A stretch of 64,000 nucleotides of DNA from Tolypothrix brevis GSE-NOS-MK-07-07A (GTDB taxonomy: Bacteria; Cyanobacteriota; Cyanobacteriia; Cyanobacteriales; Nostocaceae): assembly GCA_019358985.1 (NCBI GenBank), contig JAHHIJ010000029.1, forward strand, positions 27,139 to 91,138. The letters run 5' to 3'. The position numbers and the translations under genes are program-made. Under the pieces are notes generated by a model. It worked only from the letters and a program-made list of their open reading frames with translations, was not told where the DNA came from and did not search any database. Positions 1 through 8,502 of this stretch are shown piece by piece (position 1 is the stretch's first letter; each line of letters begins with the position of its first letter).

Positions 1-1
1 T

Positions 2-733
2 TGGCACTTGCAACAACTAGAGTATCGCGTGCATCAAGCCGCCAGCATTTATCAAGCAAGGGAAGTTTTTATCAGCCAACAACCAACACTAATTATTCTT
101 GATGCTGATTTGCCTGATGGCGATGGCATTGAGTTTTGCCGTTGGTTGCATCGTCAGCAACAACCTTTAATTTTAATGCTATCTGCCCGGACTAATGAAG
201 CTGATATCGTCGCTGGTTTGAAAGCTGGGGCTGATGATTATCTCAGCAAACCTTTTGGGATGCAAGAGTTTCTAGCGCGGGTAGAGGCACTAATTCGCCG
301 CAGACGCACACCTGTAGCGCCAGCTTATCTCGATTATGGCTCGATCCAAATTGATTTAGTGCAGCGTCGCGTCCGCTTTCAAGGAGAATTTATCGATTTA
401 ACACCGCAAGAGTTTAGTTTACTCTATGTTTTGGCGCAAGCAGGCGGAGTGCCTCTAAGTAGGACAGAATTGCTACGTCGCGCTTGGCCAGATGCCATTG
501 ACAACCCACGTACTATTGACACTCACGTTTTATCACTACGGAAAAAAGTTGAACTCGATCCTCGACAACCCAGTTTGATTCAAACTATCCGCAATGTCGG
601 ATATCGCTTTAACATAGAAATTATAAATGCCAACCTGCCACAATCACAAGCAAAGTTAGCGAAAGAGAGATTTACTAATCAACGTTCAACTCTTAGCAGT
701 CAAATTTCGGAAGGGGAGGTGGTTACTGGGTAG
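2..733 (+). CDS. OmpR/PhoB-family response regulator, 5' end cut by window edge
   Basis: Two-component transcriptional regulator. The frame is open to the left edge, so the first beta-strand and acidic pocket of the receiver lie outside the window. Visible receiver signatures are the phospho-acceptor region ILDADLPDGDG and the conserved lysine in LSKPFG. A winged-helix DNA-binding domain follows (PQEFSLLYVL, RTIDTHVLSLRKKVE, IRNVGYRF), typical of the OmpR/PhoB class. A tail of about 35 polar residues follows the wing and may be repeat-derived. No sensor kinase is visible; the next gene is on the other strand. Family assignment is firm; the identity among cyanobacterial paralogues (for example RppA-like) is not determinable here. 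Confidence 0.9.
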   Translation, partial: WHLQQLEYRVHQAASIYQAREVFISQQPTLIILDADLPDGDGIEFCRWLHRQQQPLILMLSARTNEADIVAGLKAGADDYLSKPFGMQEFLARVEALIRRRRTPVAPAYLDYGSIQIDLVQRRVRFQGEFIDLTPQEFSLLYVLAQAGGVPLSRTELLRRAWPDAIDNPRTIDTHVLSLRKKVELDPRQPSLIQTIRNVGYRFNIEIINANLPQSQAKLAKERFTNQRSTLSSQISEGEVVTG

Positions 734-759
734 TGGGGAAAGGGGAAAGGATTATTACC

Positions 760-790
760 AATGCCCAATGCCCAATGCCCAATGCCCAAC
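760..790. repeat. Heptamer tandem repeat (CCCAATG)n
   Basis: About four copies of the heptamer CCCAATG between the response regulator stop and the convergent ABC gene. This matches the short tandemly repeated repetitive (STRR) sequences known from heterocystous cyanobacteria. Confidence 0.85.
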
Positions 791-799
791 AACCAACAA

Positions 800-1573
800 T
801 TAACTCCATTCTTCATCTAGTTGAGTTTGTGCTTGTGTCAAGGAAGAGCGTAAGTTAACCCAGTCTACCTCCAGGGATTTTTGATTTGCTAACAAGCGAC
901 CTTGCTGTAGGTGTAATAAGCGGGTACAAGACATCTGAGCTAGCTCTAATTGGTGATTTACCATGATAATGGTGGTTTGATGACTTTGAGTTAACTCTTT
1001 TAAGACTTGCATCAGATATTGTGCCGTGCCAATGTCTAGAAAAGATGTTGGCTCGTCTAATAATAAAATTTCCGGTTGTATTATTAAAGCACGAGCGATC
1101 GCTATTAATTGTCTTTGTCCTGCCGAAAGTTGCACCTCAGTCCTTCCTAACCAATCATTGGGAATGTGCAGTTGTTCTATCCAGTAACTTACGCGTTCCC
1201 CAATTGTCTGTTTGGCTAAACCACGCAAAACTAACGGGTAAGCTAACGCTTCTGTCACTGTCATTCCCAATAATTTGGATTCTTGCGCTACGAGTGTCAC
1301 ATTAGCGCGTAACTCTAAGATGGGAATTTGCCGATATTCCTGATTTTCTAGATAGATTTTACCACTACTCGGTTCATCAAGACGGTTTATCAGACGTAAT
1401 AAGGAAGTTTTGCCAGCACCAGTCAGCCCGATAATAGCGATAAATTCGCCCTTCGTAACCTCAAAGGAAATATCTTGTAATATAGGATATCCTTGTTGGT
1501 TGCTTTTCAGGGTTTTCAATTTGGCAAATAGATTTACTTGCTCTAGTTTTAGTTTGAGATTATCCAAGCGCAA
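800..1573 (-). CDS. ABC transporter ATP-binding protein
   Basis: Soluble nucleotide-binding subunit of an ABC transporter, 257 residues. Walker A is GLTGAGKTS, the ABC signature region is LSAGQRQLIAIARAL, Walker B is ILLLDEPT, and the H-loop is in MVNHQLELA. The substrate is unknown and no permease gene lies beside it; the short, single-domain form resembles the FetA/YbbL export class. The start shown is a TTG codon; another in-frame TTG lies two codons downstream, so the exact N-terminus is uncertain. The gene converges on the response regulator across a heptamer repeat. Confidence 0.85.
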   Translation of the reverse strand: MRLDNLKLKLEQVNLFAKLKTLKSNQQGYPILQDISFEVTKGEFIAIIGLTGAGKTSLLRLINRLDEPSSGKIYLENQEYRQIPILELRANVTLVAQESKLLGMTVTEALAYPLVLRGLAKQTIGERVSYWIEQLHIPNDWLGRTEVQLSAGQRQLIAIARALIIQPEILLLDEPTSFLDIGTAQYLMQVLKELTQSHQTTIIMVNHQLELAQMSCTRLLHLQQGRLLANQKSLEVDWVNLRSSLTQAQTQLDEEWS

Positions 1574-1641
1574 ATTCGGTAAGTATTAATTTCTTTTATC
1601 TCACGCACTCGCCAGATAAAATTTGAAATCCTATTTTCAGG

Positions 1642-1692
1642 TTAGTCCGCCCAGGCGGACTTTGTTTGTGTAGCCGCGATTTTAATCGTCAG
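1642..1692. repeat. REP-like repeat (AGTCCGC...AGCCGCG family)
   Basis: Contains the small palindrome AGTCCGCCCAGGCGGACT followed by a TAGCCGCGA..TTAATCGTC motif. Related copies occur at 43862-43926 and 45069-45116. Confidence 0.7.
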
Positions 1693-1699
1693 GGCTTCT

Positions 1700-2263
1700 T
1701 TAATTTAAGCTACTCAATGTTAAGGCTGTGGTGATAGTCCAAGCGTCAACTAATAATAACAAGACTGTAAATATTAGTAAGGTTAAATACATCCAGGGTT
1801 GCGCTAAAGGATAGACATCTGTGGTGTCAATGCCTGTTTTGGCTTGAACTTGCCTTACTAGTTGGGCAAATCCTGCCACACGCATCGGTAATAAATAAGC
1901 TTTGCCGTCTTGACTGAGGAAGTAATAAACTAGACCTCCTTGCCCTGTGGTACGGGGTTTTAATTCTTTAACTTCCGACCAAGATAAAGACCAACCTTTA
2001 CGAAAGAAGCGCTTAACCCAAACGGGGTAAGTAACTTGAATTCCTTGGTCGTCTAAAATTACTCTTTCGGTTAATACTGCATACAAAGCAACAAAACCGA
2101 TGCTGATTCCTACCCACAAGAATGCTGGTGGTATGGGTGAGGCTGTTGCCTTGGATAAAAAAGGTAATGGTGCTGTGAGGGCTATATAGAGGCTTAAAAG
2201 GGTGATGCGGATTAAGGGAGAAAGGGGAAAAATAAAAGTTGAGGTATCAGTTGATGCTGTCAC
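1700..2263 (-). CDS. Membrane protein with PH-like domain, unknown function
   Basis: Protein of 187 residues with a GTG start. Two hydrophobic segments lie in the N-terminal third (about 18-38 and 46-65) and one near the C-terminus (about 158-178). Between them is a soluble stretch (ERVILDDQGIQVTYPVW..GWSLSWSEVKELK) with the strand pattern of the PH-like domains found in small bacterial membrane proteins. This resemblance is inferred from pattern only. Function is unknown. It runs in the same direction as the DUF4079 gene upstream and could be co-transcribed with it, with a 68-base gap. Confidence 0.7.
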   Translation of the reverse strand: MTASTDTSTFIFPLSPLIRITLLSLYIALTAPLPFLSKATASPIPPAFLWVGISIGFVALYAVLTERVILDDQGIQVTYPVWVKRFFRKGWSLSWSEVKELKPRTTGQGGLVYYFLSQDGKAYLLPMRVAGFAQLVRQVQAKTGIDTTDVYPLAQPWMYLTLLIFTVLLLLVDAWTITTALTLSSLN

Positions 2264-2331
2264 GGCTGAAATAGCGATCGCTTGTTTTAATTACATATTA
2301 ACGAAACTATTAAACCAGAAAGTCAAATCGA

Positions 2332-2793
2332 TTACGGTAAATACTTTTGAACTACAATCCAACCGGTTATTGATACCCAAGCAAAACCGATAAATAAAAT
2401 AATATTCGTCCCGATGTGTAAAGGTCTAGCCCAGGATTTTCTAGCTTTAATTTGGGTTGCACTAAAAGCAGATACTAAAACTAAGGCTACGACTATCAAA
2501 CCGGCTAATAAGTGTGACGAGTGTCCTAAAGAACCGAAATGACCGTAAGTGCCAACAATACCGATCGCCAATAGTAACATGACTAAACTTACCATGCAGC
2601 AACCGATAAGAAAGTGGAGATCGCGCACTTTTTGATTTTCCCCCCCAAACGCCGGTATAAAAGACAGACGCCGAGAAGTTCTCACCTGAAACATTAAAAT
2701 TCCAGTTACCGCAAGCAACAAATAAGCCAACAGCGACAAACCCATTGACCAAGCTGCTATTTTCCACAACCAAACAAAAGAAGGCAGATCCAT
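2332..2793 (-). CDS. DUF4079-like four-helix membrane protein
   Basis: Integral membrane protein of about 153 residues with four hydrophobic helices. Conserved-looking motifs are RRLSFIPAFGGENQKVRDLHF and a histidine-rich stretch GHFGSLGHSSHLLAG, which resemble DUF4079 proteins of cyanobacteria and plants. The start MDLPSFVWLW is preferred; the frame continues 12 codons upstream, but that part is encoded by a heptamer repeat and is probably untranslated. Histidines in the helices might bind haem or metal, which is inference. Reactions and partners are unknown. Confidence 0.7.
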   Translation of the reverse strand: MDLPSFVWLWKIAAWSMGLSLLAYLLLAVTGILMFQVRTSRRLSFIPAFGGENQKVRDLHFLIGCCMVSLVMLLLAIGIVGTYGHFGSLGHSSHLLAGLIVVALVLVSAFSATQIKARKSWARPLHIGTNIILFIGFAWVSITGWIVVQKYLP

Positions 2794-2815
2794 AATAAGG
2801 ATTGTAGGTGAAAGT

Positions 2816-2846
2816 GGGGTATTGGGCATGGGGCATTGGGCATGGA
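2816..2846. repeat. Heptamer tandem repeat (CATTGGG)n
   Basis: Inverse orientation of the CCCAATG heptamers at 760-790. It opens the frame upstream of the DUF4079-like gene and creates a false N-terminal extension. Confidence 0.75.
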
Positions 2847-2906
2847 AAAATTTTTATTTATTCGTGCATCAAAAATCGAGCGTCTTTAATTCCGATATTG
2901 ATACCA

Positions 2907-2993
2907 TGTCCGTTTAATTGACATTAATAAAAAAATCCTAAATCCATGTAGAGACGTAGCAATGCTACGTCTCTACATCTTTTCCACGCCTAT
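2907..2993. repeat. MITE-like element carrying a palindrome of the GTAGAGACG family
   Basis: A 29-bp perfect palindrome (2948-2976; arms GTAGAGACGTAGCA) sits in flanks that recur elsewhere: TGTCCGTTTAATT on the left (also at about 41265) and TTTTCCACGCCTATG on the right (related to 41355-41366). The unit is a degenerate copy of the composite element described for 41278-41371. Confidence 0.7.
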
Positions 2994-3004
2994 GAATAAT
3001 AAAC

Positions 3005-3036
3005 AGAAGAGGGCTGCTGAGTCCAGCAACCCTCTT
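3005..3036 (-). terminator. Probable intrinsic terminator of the DUF1830 gene
   Basis: Hairpin with arms AGAGGG-TGCTG and CAGCA-CCCTCT, 22 bases past the DUF1830 stop. On the minus strand it is followed by a T-rich run (TCTGTTTATT). Confidence 0.6.
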
Positions 3037-3057
3037 TATTGAGCAAAATTGTTTTTT

Positions 3058-3453
3058 TTAATCAACAGATACTAAACCAGCCATTTGAAAGGATTGTGTT
3101 GTATCCCCGATTTTTGTATTAATTGTCTGGATCAACTTTTTTTTATTTATTGGATCTATTGCTGTTTCTGAGTCTATACCAAACTCATTAGTACTAGGTT
3201 CATCTAAGGCGAGGCGATCGCACGGAATTGTATCTGATAAAATTGCACTTGCCATCATCCCCGTATGAATCTCTAGATGAGCAACCCTTGGTGCTTCAAA
3301 GACTAATCGTTGTCCGGGAAAAACCACCCGTTCAAAGTACCAGTTGGGAATATCTGAAATGCGAACCACCTGTATTTTGCTCGTGGCATTAACGTAGCAG
3401 CAGAGAATTTTCCCTGATTGCTCTGGTGGTAAAGAATCTAATATTTGAGCCAT
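3058..3453 (-). CDS. DUF1830 family cyanobacterial protein
   Basis: Protein of 131 residues. The first 75 residues carry a block I recognise as DUF1830: CCYVNATSKIQVVRI, IPNWYFERVVFPGQRL and AHLEIHTG. The C-terminal 55 residues are polar and probably family-variable. DUF1830 proteins are cyanobacterial and have no established function. ATG start; a terminator-like hairpin follows. No neighbour is obviously linked. Confidence 0.75.
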   Translation of the reverse strand: MAQILDSLPPEQSGKILCCYVNATSKIQVVRISDIPNWYFERVVFPGQRLVFEAPRVAHLEIHTGMMASAILSDTIPCDRLALDEPSTNEFGIDSETAIDPINKKKLIQTINTKIGDTTQSFQMAGLVSVD

Positions 3454-4038
3454 AACTGCTAAAGAGCTTTACGCCACAATTTTATATTACACCAGCAAAG
3501 CTAACACCGGCTGATCCCCATATGCTGTAACTCCGAATACCAACTGAGCTTTTCCTGATAATTTCTCTCATAAGTTCTGTCAACTATATGAAAAAATTGT
3601 TAAGATTTTTGCCTTTTGGAAAATTGTAGATTAAGGATCAATCTTTTGAAAATTTTGCTCTTTGGTGAAGCATCTATCACTTTCGGAATATAAGTAATGA
3701 CCACCAATACAGGCAATCCCCTGATTTTTCCTATACTGGTGGATAGAATTTTTTGAATTCACTTAGATCGCGACTAATAGATGCAGGCGATCGCTTAATA
3801 GATAAACTGGGTGTTATCGTAAAGTTATATAGAAATTGCTTTCATAAAACCTATCGATAAAAACGAATATCTGTGAGTCCAAAATCCTACATTTATTGCT
3901 ACAGATGCTACATCGGTCTTTATTGATATCAATCATCGACTTAAATGTCAAGCACGATGGGTGATAAAAAACATAAACCACAACAAACACACTTGAAACT
4001 CAAATATTTCTCTCTCTTGGACGCTGAGGAATGGCAAA
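3454..4038. other. 585-base intergenic stretch, no gene seen
   Basis: AT-rich spacer between divergent genes. It contains one HIP1 octamer (about 3788) but no ORF with recognisable content, no palindrome of the dispersed families and no riboswitch that I can identify. It should contain the promoters of both flanking genes. Confidence 0.5.
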
Positions 4039-5631
4039 ATGGAAGTTAAAACACCGATGATGGAAAACCGAATTCTCTACGTTCGCCTTCCTTGTAACCC
4101 TATTTTTCCCATTGGGGTAGTTTATCTTTGCGATCACGTTCACAAACTATTTCCCAATATCGAACAGCGGATTTTCGATTTGGGATGTATACCACCTCTA
4201 GACTATTACTCCGCCCTTGATACGTGTATTGATGAATTTAAACCGACACTGCTAGTATTTTCTTGGCGGGATATCCAAATTTACGCCCCAGTCGGTGGAC
4301 GTGGTGGAAATCCACTACAAAACGCCTTTGAATTTTACTACGCCAAGAACCCTTTGATCAAATTACGCGGCGCATTCGGCGGTGGGCGAATCTTCATCGC
4401 CTATTATGTAGAATTGTGGCGAAATTTGGGACTAATCAAACGCGGTTTAAAACGCGCTCAAAAATACAATTCCCAAGCGCGTGCAATTGCTGGTGGTGGT
4501 GCAGTTAGCGTCTTTTACGAACAGTTGGGTAAAAGCTTGCCTAAACAGACAATTATATCTGTAGGTGAAGGCGAAACTCTCCTAGAAAAACTTTTAAGTG
4601 GTAGAAGTTTCCAGGATGAACGCTGTTATGTAGTAGGAGAAAGTCAACCACGCGATCGCCTAATTCACGAACAACCCACCCCATTAGAAAAAACCGCCTG
4701 TAACTACGATTATATAGAAAGCATCTGGTCTGACTTCAACTTCTACCTGCAAGAAGAAGACTTCTACATAGGCGTCCAAACCAAGCGCGGATGTCCTCAC
4801 AACTGCTGCTATTGCGTCTACACTGTCGTTGAGGGCAAACAAGTACGCATCAACCCAGCAGATGAAGTTGTCGCCGAAATGCGTCAATTATACGATCGCG
4901 GCATTCGCAATTTCTGGTTTACCGATGCCCAATTTATCCCAGCGCGGAAATTTATCGATGATGCTGTAGAACTTTTACAGAAAATCGTCGATTCTGGCAT
5001 GACAGATATTCATTGGGCAGCATACATCAGAGCAGACAACCTGACACCAGAGTTGTGTGAATTGATGGCAAAAACCGGGATGAACTACTTTGAAATCGGT
5101 ATCACCAGTGGTTCTCAAGAACTTGTGCGGAAAATGCGGATGGGGTATAATCTCCGAACAGTCTTACAAAATTGCCGCGACTTAAAAGCAGCTGGTTTCA
5201 ATGACTTAGTTTCCGTCAATTACTCGTTTAACGTTATTGACGAACGTCTTGAAACCATTCGCCAAACCATCGCATACCACCGCGAATTAGAACGCATTTT
5301 CGGCGCTGATAAAGTCGAACCTGCTATTTTCTTCATTGGATTGCAACCCCATACCCACCTAGAAGAATATGCTTTCAAAGAAGGCATCCTCAAACCAGGA
5401 TACGATCCAATGAGCTTGATGCCGTGGACAGCAAAAAAACTTCTTTGGAACCCCGAACCTCTCGGTTCGTTTTTTGGAGAAGTCTGTTTGCAAGCTTGGC
5501 AACAAAACCCCAACGACTTCGGACGCGAAGTTATGAAAATCTTAGAAGAGAAACTCGGTTGTGCTGAGTTAGAAGAAGCACTTTCAGCGCCAATAGAAAC
5601 GAAAGATAAGCAACTAGCGGGGGTATTATAA
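4039..5631 (+). CDS. B12-binding-type radical SAM protein (PSII high-light acclimation type)
   Basis: Radical SAM enzyme of 530 residues. The N-terminal ~190 residues look like a degenerate cobalamin-binding-type domain (LPCNPIFPIGVVYLCDHV, LLVFSWRDIQIYAP). The catalytic domain has the [4Fe-4S] motif CPHNCCYC (CxxxCxxC) near residue 252, followed by FWFTDAQFIP and FEIGITSGS, typical of the B12-binding radical SAM superfamily. From memory it matches the cyanobacterial family annotated as photosystem II high-light acclimation radical SAM protein; that name is less certain than the superfamily. The start is the ATG after GAGG at about 4025; M7 or M8 are alternatives. The DICT/HD gene lies 118 bases downstream and is probably co-expressed. 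Confidence 0.85.
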   Translation: MEVKTPMMENRILYVRLPCNPIFPIGVVYLCDHVHKLFPNIEQRIFDLGCIPPLDYYSALDTCIDEFKPTLLVFSWRDIQIYAPVGGRGGNPLQNAFEFYYAKNPLIKLRGAFGGGRIFIAYYVELWRNLGLIKRGLKRAQKYNSQARAIAGGGAVSVFYEQLGKSLPKQTIISVGEGETLLEKLLSGRSFQDERCYVVGESQPRDRLIHEQPTPLEKTACNYDYIESIWSDFNFYLQEEDFYIGVQTKRGCPHNCCYCVYTVVEGKQVRINPADEVVAEMRQLYDRGIRNFWFTDAQFIPARKFIDDAVELLQKIVDSGMTDIHWAAYIRADNLTPELCELMAKTGMNYFEIGITSGSQELVRKMRMGYNLRTVLQNCRDLKAAGFNDLVSVNYSFNVIDERLETIRQTIAYHRELERIFGADKVEPAIFFIGLQPHTHLEEYAFKEGILKPGYDPMSLMPWTAKKLLWNPEPLGSFFGEVCLQAWQQNPNDFGREVMKILEEKLGCAELEEALSAPIETKDKQLAGVL

Positions 5632-5633
5632 AA

Positions 5634-5749
5634 TACAAGGGGGACAAGGGGGACAAGGGGGACAAGGAAAAACTTCACCCTTGTCTCCCCCCTCCTCCTT
5701 GTCTTACCCCCACTCCCCCACTCTCCCCGTCCCCCATCTCCCCCCTCCC
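5634..5749. repeat. Nonamer/heptamer repeats (GGGGGACAA and CCCCCAYCT types)
   Basis: Three copies of GGGGGACAA followed by a pyrimidine-rich tract of the opposite sense. The tract keeps a frame open upstream of the DICT-HD start, giving a false 23-residue proline-rich extension. Confidence 0.8.
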
Positions 5750-7141
5750 ATGTTAGAAGGCTCAATACTCCAACAATTAGAAACTACTCATCGTCACAGC
5801 ACCAGACCAATTCGCTTTGGGGTGTATTATAAAAATACGCTGGTATCACTGTGCCATGCCCTAGAAGACCACATCTTAGACGATGACACTAAACCTTTAG
5901 TAATCACAGCGTTCCAACAGGGGAAATGGTATTTGCAAGAAGCTGATCGCTATGCAGATATTGCTAAAAAATCCCGCCAAATCGTCATCATGGCTGCCCC
6001 AGATGGAGGTTTTGCCGAGCATCCCACAAGCCTTCTGGACAATGTAGACTTAGTAGCCTTAGATACTAGCGATCCAGTTGCTCAAGAGTGGCACTTGATT
6101 ATTCTCTCTCCTAGCTACACAGCAATGGTACTTTGTCAAGAGCTATCGGAAGGGGATTATGGCACGGCAGGAATTCCGTCATCCGACGAGGAGCGTAAAT
6201 TTTATGGGTTGTGGACATTTGAGCCAGAATTAGTCCATCAAACAGCAGAAATAGCGATCGCCCACATTGAACCATACAATTTAGAATTAGCAAACAAACT
6301 CAAAGCACATAAACAGACAATTCAGCCAAGCCTTGCCACAGCAGAAAACTTGAGTGCAGTAGTCTCCCGTGTGGTAGACTATCTTCAGACTGGGCAAGAG
6401 AACTTATCTACACCCACACTGCCACATCAACAAATTTTGGATCGCAACTTGGTTTCCAACGAAATCCAAGCATTTTTGCGGATGGCGCAACTGATGGATA
6501 TGGCTGATGTCAAAAATCCAATGGCAGCAGCAGAAGTGGTAGTGCTTTGTGAAGCGATCGCTCAAGTATTGGATCTTCCCGCATGGCAAGTTAAAAGATT
6601 ACGCCTTGCTGCTTTACTCCATCGCATAGATCCATTACAAAAAACAGAAAGCATTCTCGAACCCGGTACATCTACAAATTACGACGAAGATGCTCCTAGC
6701 AGTCGCTTAACTTGTCCTTTAGTACCAGGAGCGCAGGTATTGCGAACCATGCCGCGACTGCGAGCAGTAGCACAAATTATAACTCATCAAACCGAATGGT
6801 GGGATGGTACAGGTGAACCAGCCAGCTTATCTGGCGATGAAATTCCCTTAGAATCGCGAATTTTGGCGTTTGTAGCAGAGTTTCAGTGGCGTGTCAATGA
6901 GAAGCAAGCATCTCAATTGAGTCGCGAAGAGATATTTGCTCAAGCTTTAGAAGAGTGCAGACAGTTACAATCGACGCGCTTTGATCCTAAACTAATAGAT
7001 ACCCTAGCTTTGTTAGTTATGGGCTTGCAACAAGGAATCGAATTACCTCTGATGACACCCAAAGTCAGCGCTGGTATGTGGCTACTTGATGCGAGGCTAG
7101 ATAGCGATACTAAAACCGCCATTATGAAAAATGAATATTGA
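5750..7141 (+). CDS. DICT sensory domain protein with degenerate HD domain
   Basis: Cytoplasmic signalling protein of about 463 residues. The N-terminal half (GVYYKNTLVSLCHALED, ITAFQQGKWYLQEADRY, FYGLWTFEPELV) resembles the DICT domain found with cyanobacterial diguanylate cyclases and histidine kinases. The C-terminal half is HD-GYP-like (AALLHRIDPL, ITHQTEWWDGTGEPASLSGDEIP, ESRILAFVAEFQWR), but the classic HD pair and the GYP triplet are not intact, so phosphodiesterase activity is doubtful. The start MLEGSILQQL avoids the repeat-encoded leader. Its end overlaps the pentapeptide gene by 11 bases, which suggests translational coupling. Possible role: light or redox signalling together with the upstream radical SAM gene (inference). 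Confidence 0.75.
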   Translation: MLEGSILQQLETTHRHSTRPIRFGVYYKNTLVSLCHALEDHILDDDTKPLVITAFQQGKWYLQEADRYADIAKKSRQIVIMAAPDGGFAEHPTSLLDNVDLVALDTSDPVAQEWHLIILSPSYTAMVLCQELSEGDYGTAGIPSSDEERKFYGLWTFEPELVHQTAEIAIAHIEPYNLELANKLKAHKQTIQPSLATAENLSAVVSRVVDYLQTGQENLSTPTLPHQQILDRNLVSNEIQAFLRMAQLMDMADVKNPMAAAEVVVLCEAIAQVLDLPAWQVKRLRLAALLHRIDPLQKTESILEPGTSTNYDEDAPSSRLTCPLVPGAQVLRTMPRLRAVAQIITHQTEWWDGTGEPASLSGDEIPLESRILAFVAEFQWRVNEKQASQLSREEIFAQALEECRQLQSTRFDPKLIDTLALLVMGLQQGIELPLMTPKVSAGMWLLDARLDSDTKTAIMKNEY

Positions 7142-7769
7142 AGCATTGCGATCGGGAAAACTTAAACAGCTTCCAGGGGCAGATTTAGAAGACGAGGAAC
7201 TGACTAGATTAGATTTAAGCCGCATCAATCTGGCTGGAGCCAATCTTGTCGGTACAAATTTGACTAATTCTAAACTCGAAGGTGGGCATTTACAAGGAGC
7301 TAACTTAATGGGAGCCATCCTCGTGGAAACTGACTTGCGGGCAAACTTGATGGGAGCAAATTTGATGCAGGCAGATTTGACAGGTGCTGACTTGCGTGGT
7401 AGCAACTTGCGCGGTGCTAATTTGATGGGAGCTACACTTAGCGATGTTTCTTTAGCGGGTGCTTTTTTAAGCGGCAGCAATTTGATGAATGTCAACTTGC
7501 AAGGTGTTGATTTGCGTGGTGCTGATTTGCGCGGTGCGAACCTCACCGGTGCAAATCTTAAAGGTGCAGACTTGAGTCGCGCAGATTTACAAGGTGCGTT
7601 GTTGAGTGAAGCAAATCTAGAAGAAGCTGACTTACGCTCTGCAAATTTAGCGGGAGCGAATTTGACAGGGGCAAACTTGCTGTGTGCTGAGTTACACGGT
7701 GCGAATTTAAGCGGAGTTAACTGGGATAGAGCTTGTTTGGTGGGAACAGTGGTTGAGAAGAGTTATTGA
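7131..7769 (+). CDS. Pentapeptide-repeat protein
   Basis: Protein of 212 residues that is almost entirely A(D/N)LXX repeats, about 33 in tandem from residue 28 onward; this predicts a right-handed quadrilateral beta-helix of about eight coils. One repeat near residue 64 (TDLR-ANLMG) lacks a residue, so the helix should have a kink or bulge there. No signal peptide. Cyanobacterial relatives include HetL and many of unknown role. The ATG lies inside the last codons of the DICT-HD gene, so the two are likely made together. Confidence 0.9.
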   Translation: MNIEALRSGKLKQLPGADLEDEELTRLDLSRINLAGANLVGTNLTNSKLEGGHLQGANLMGAILVETDLRANLMGANLMQADLTGADLRGSNLRGANLMGATLSDVSLAGAFLSGSNLMNVNLQGVDLRGADLRGANLTGANLKGADLSRADLQGALLSEANLEEADLRSANLAGANLTGANLLCAELHGANLSGVNWDRACLVGTVVEKSY

Positions 7770-7835
7770 AGGCTCGAAGAGGTGCATTAGGCTTGAATGT
7801 TAGAATTTTCATGATTGTGAAGTAGGAAAAAAGTT

Positions 7836-8066
7836 GTGACTCTACAGGAAGTTCTCAACCTAGCAAAGCAGCTTTCAGTGGTGGACAAAGTGCGCTAATT
7901 TGTGCAAATTGCTCCTGATATAGAACACGAGTTAATGGATAATCAGCCACAAGAGCGTAAATCTTTGTGGGGTTTATGTAGTGATTTGGGGCAAGCACCT
8001 TCCGCATCTGAAATTGATGCAATTCGCACTGAAGAATGGGCTAACTTCCCAAGGGATGACATTTAA
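7836..8066 (+). pseudogene. Broken antitoxin gene of a VapBC-like pair
   Basis: From a GTG the frame reads VTLQEVLNLAKQLSVVDKVR, then meets TAA at 7896-7898, then continues in the same frame with FVQIAPDIEHELMD and DLGQAPSASEIDAI to the stop at 8064-8066. This is the pattern of the short cyanobacterial antitoxins that precede PIN toxins. A single base change would explain the internal stop. The true stop overlaps the toxin ATG (TAATG), as in an intact TA operon. Reinitiation after the stop is possible but there is no clear start codon with a ribosome binding site. Confidence 0.75.
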
Positions 8067-8494
8067 TGCTGCGCGCTGTAGTGGATACCCACGCAATAAT
8101 ATGGTATATTTTTGGCGATCGCCGGCTTTCAATAACTGCTCAAAATGCGTAGAAGCTCTGCTTCTTGTCGTCAGACATCGCTCAGATAGCATCTGATGGC
8201 AATCAAGTCGCTTTCTCCTCCATTAGCTTGGCAGAGATTGTCTACTTGAGTGAAAAAGGACGAATTTCAGCACTGACGCTTGAACGACTGCTTGCAGCTG
8301 TTGACACAACCGATGCTGTTTTGGTTGAAGTTCCATTTAATCGTGATGTAGCTAATGCTTTACGCTTAGTTAATCGCACAGAAGTTCCAGACATAAGCGA
8401 TCGCATTATCGCCGCTACAGCCTTACATTTGGGAGTGCCAGTAATTAGTCGGGACAGTAAAATTCAACTATCCAGCGTTAATACTATTTGGTAA
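8066..8494 (+). pseudogene. PIN-domain (VapC-like) toxin with internal stop
   Basis: The frame opens with MLRAVVDTHAIIWYIFGD, giving the first PIN acidic residue, and reads to an in-frame TAG at 8150-8152 (codon 29). It then continues uninterrupted with FSSISLAEIVYL, PDISDRIIAATALHLGVPVISRD to position 8494, covering the remaining acidic residues. The later part may start at a TTG (8165), but such a product would lack the first catalytic aspartate. The whole pair is therefore inactivated by two separate nonsense changes rather than by indels, suggesting recent decay, stop-codon suppression, or sequencing error. Confidence 0.8.
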
Positions 8495-8502
8495 GCATAA
8501 TC

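Noticed and set aside
1021..1305. 94-codon plus-strand frame.
   Set aside because: Antisense to the ABC ATPase gene, which has clear Walker motifs.
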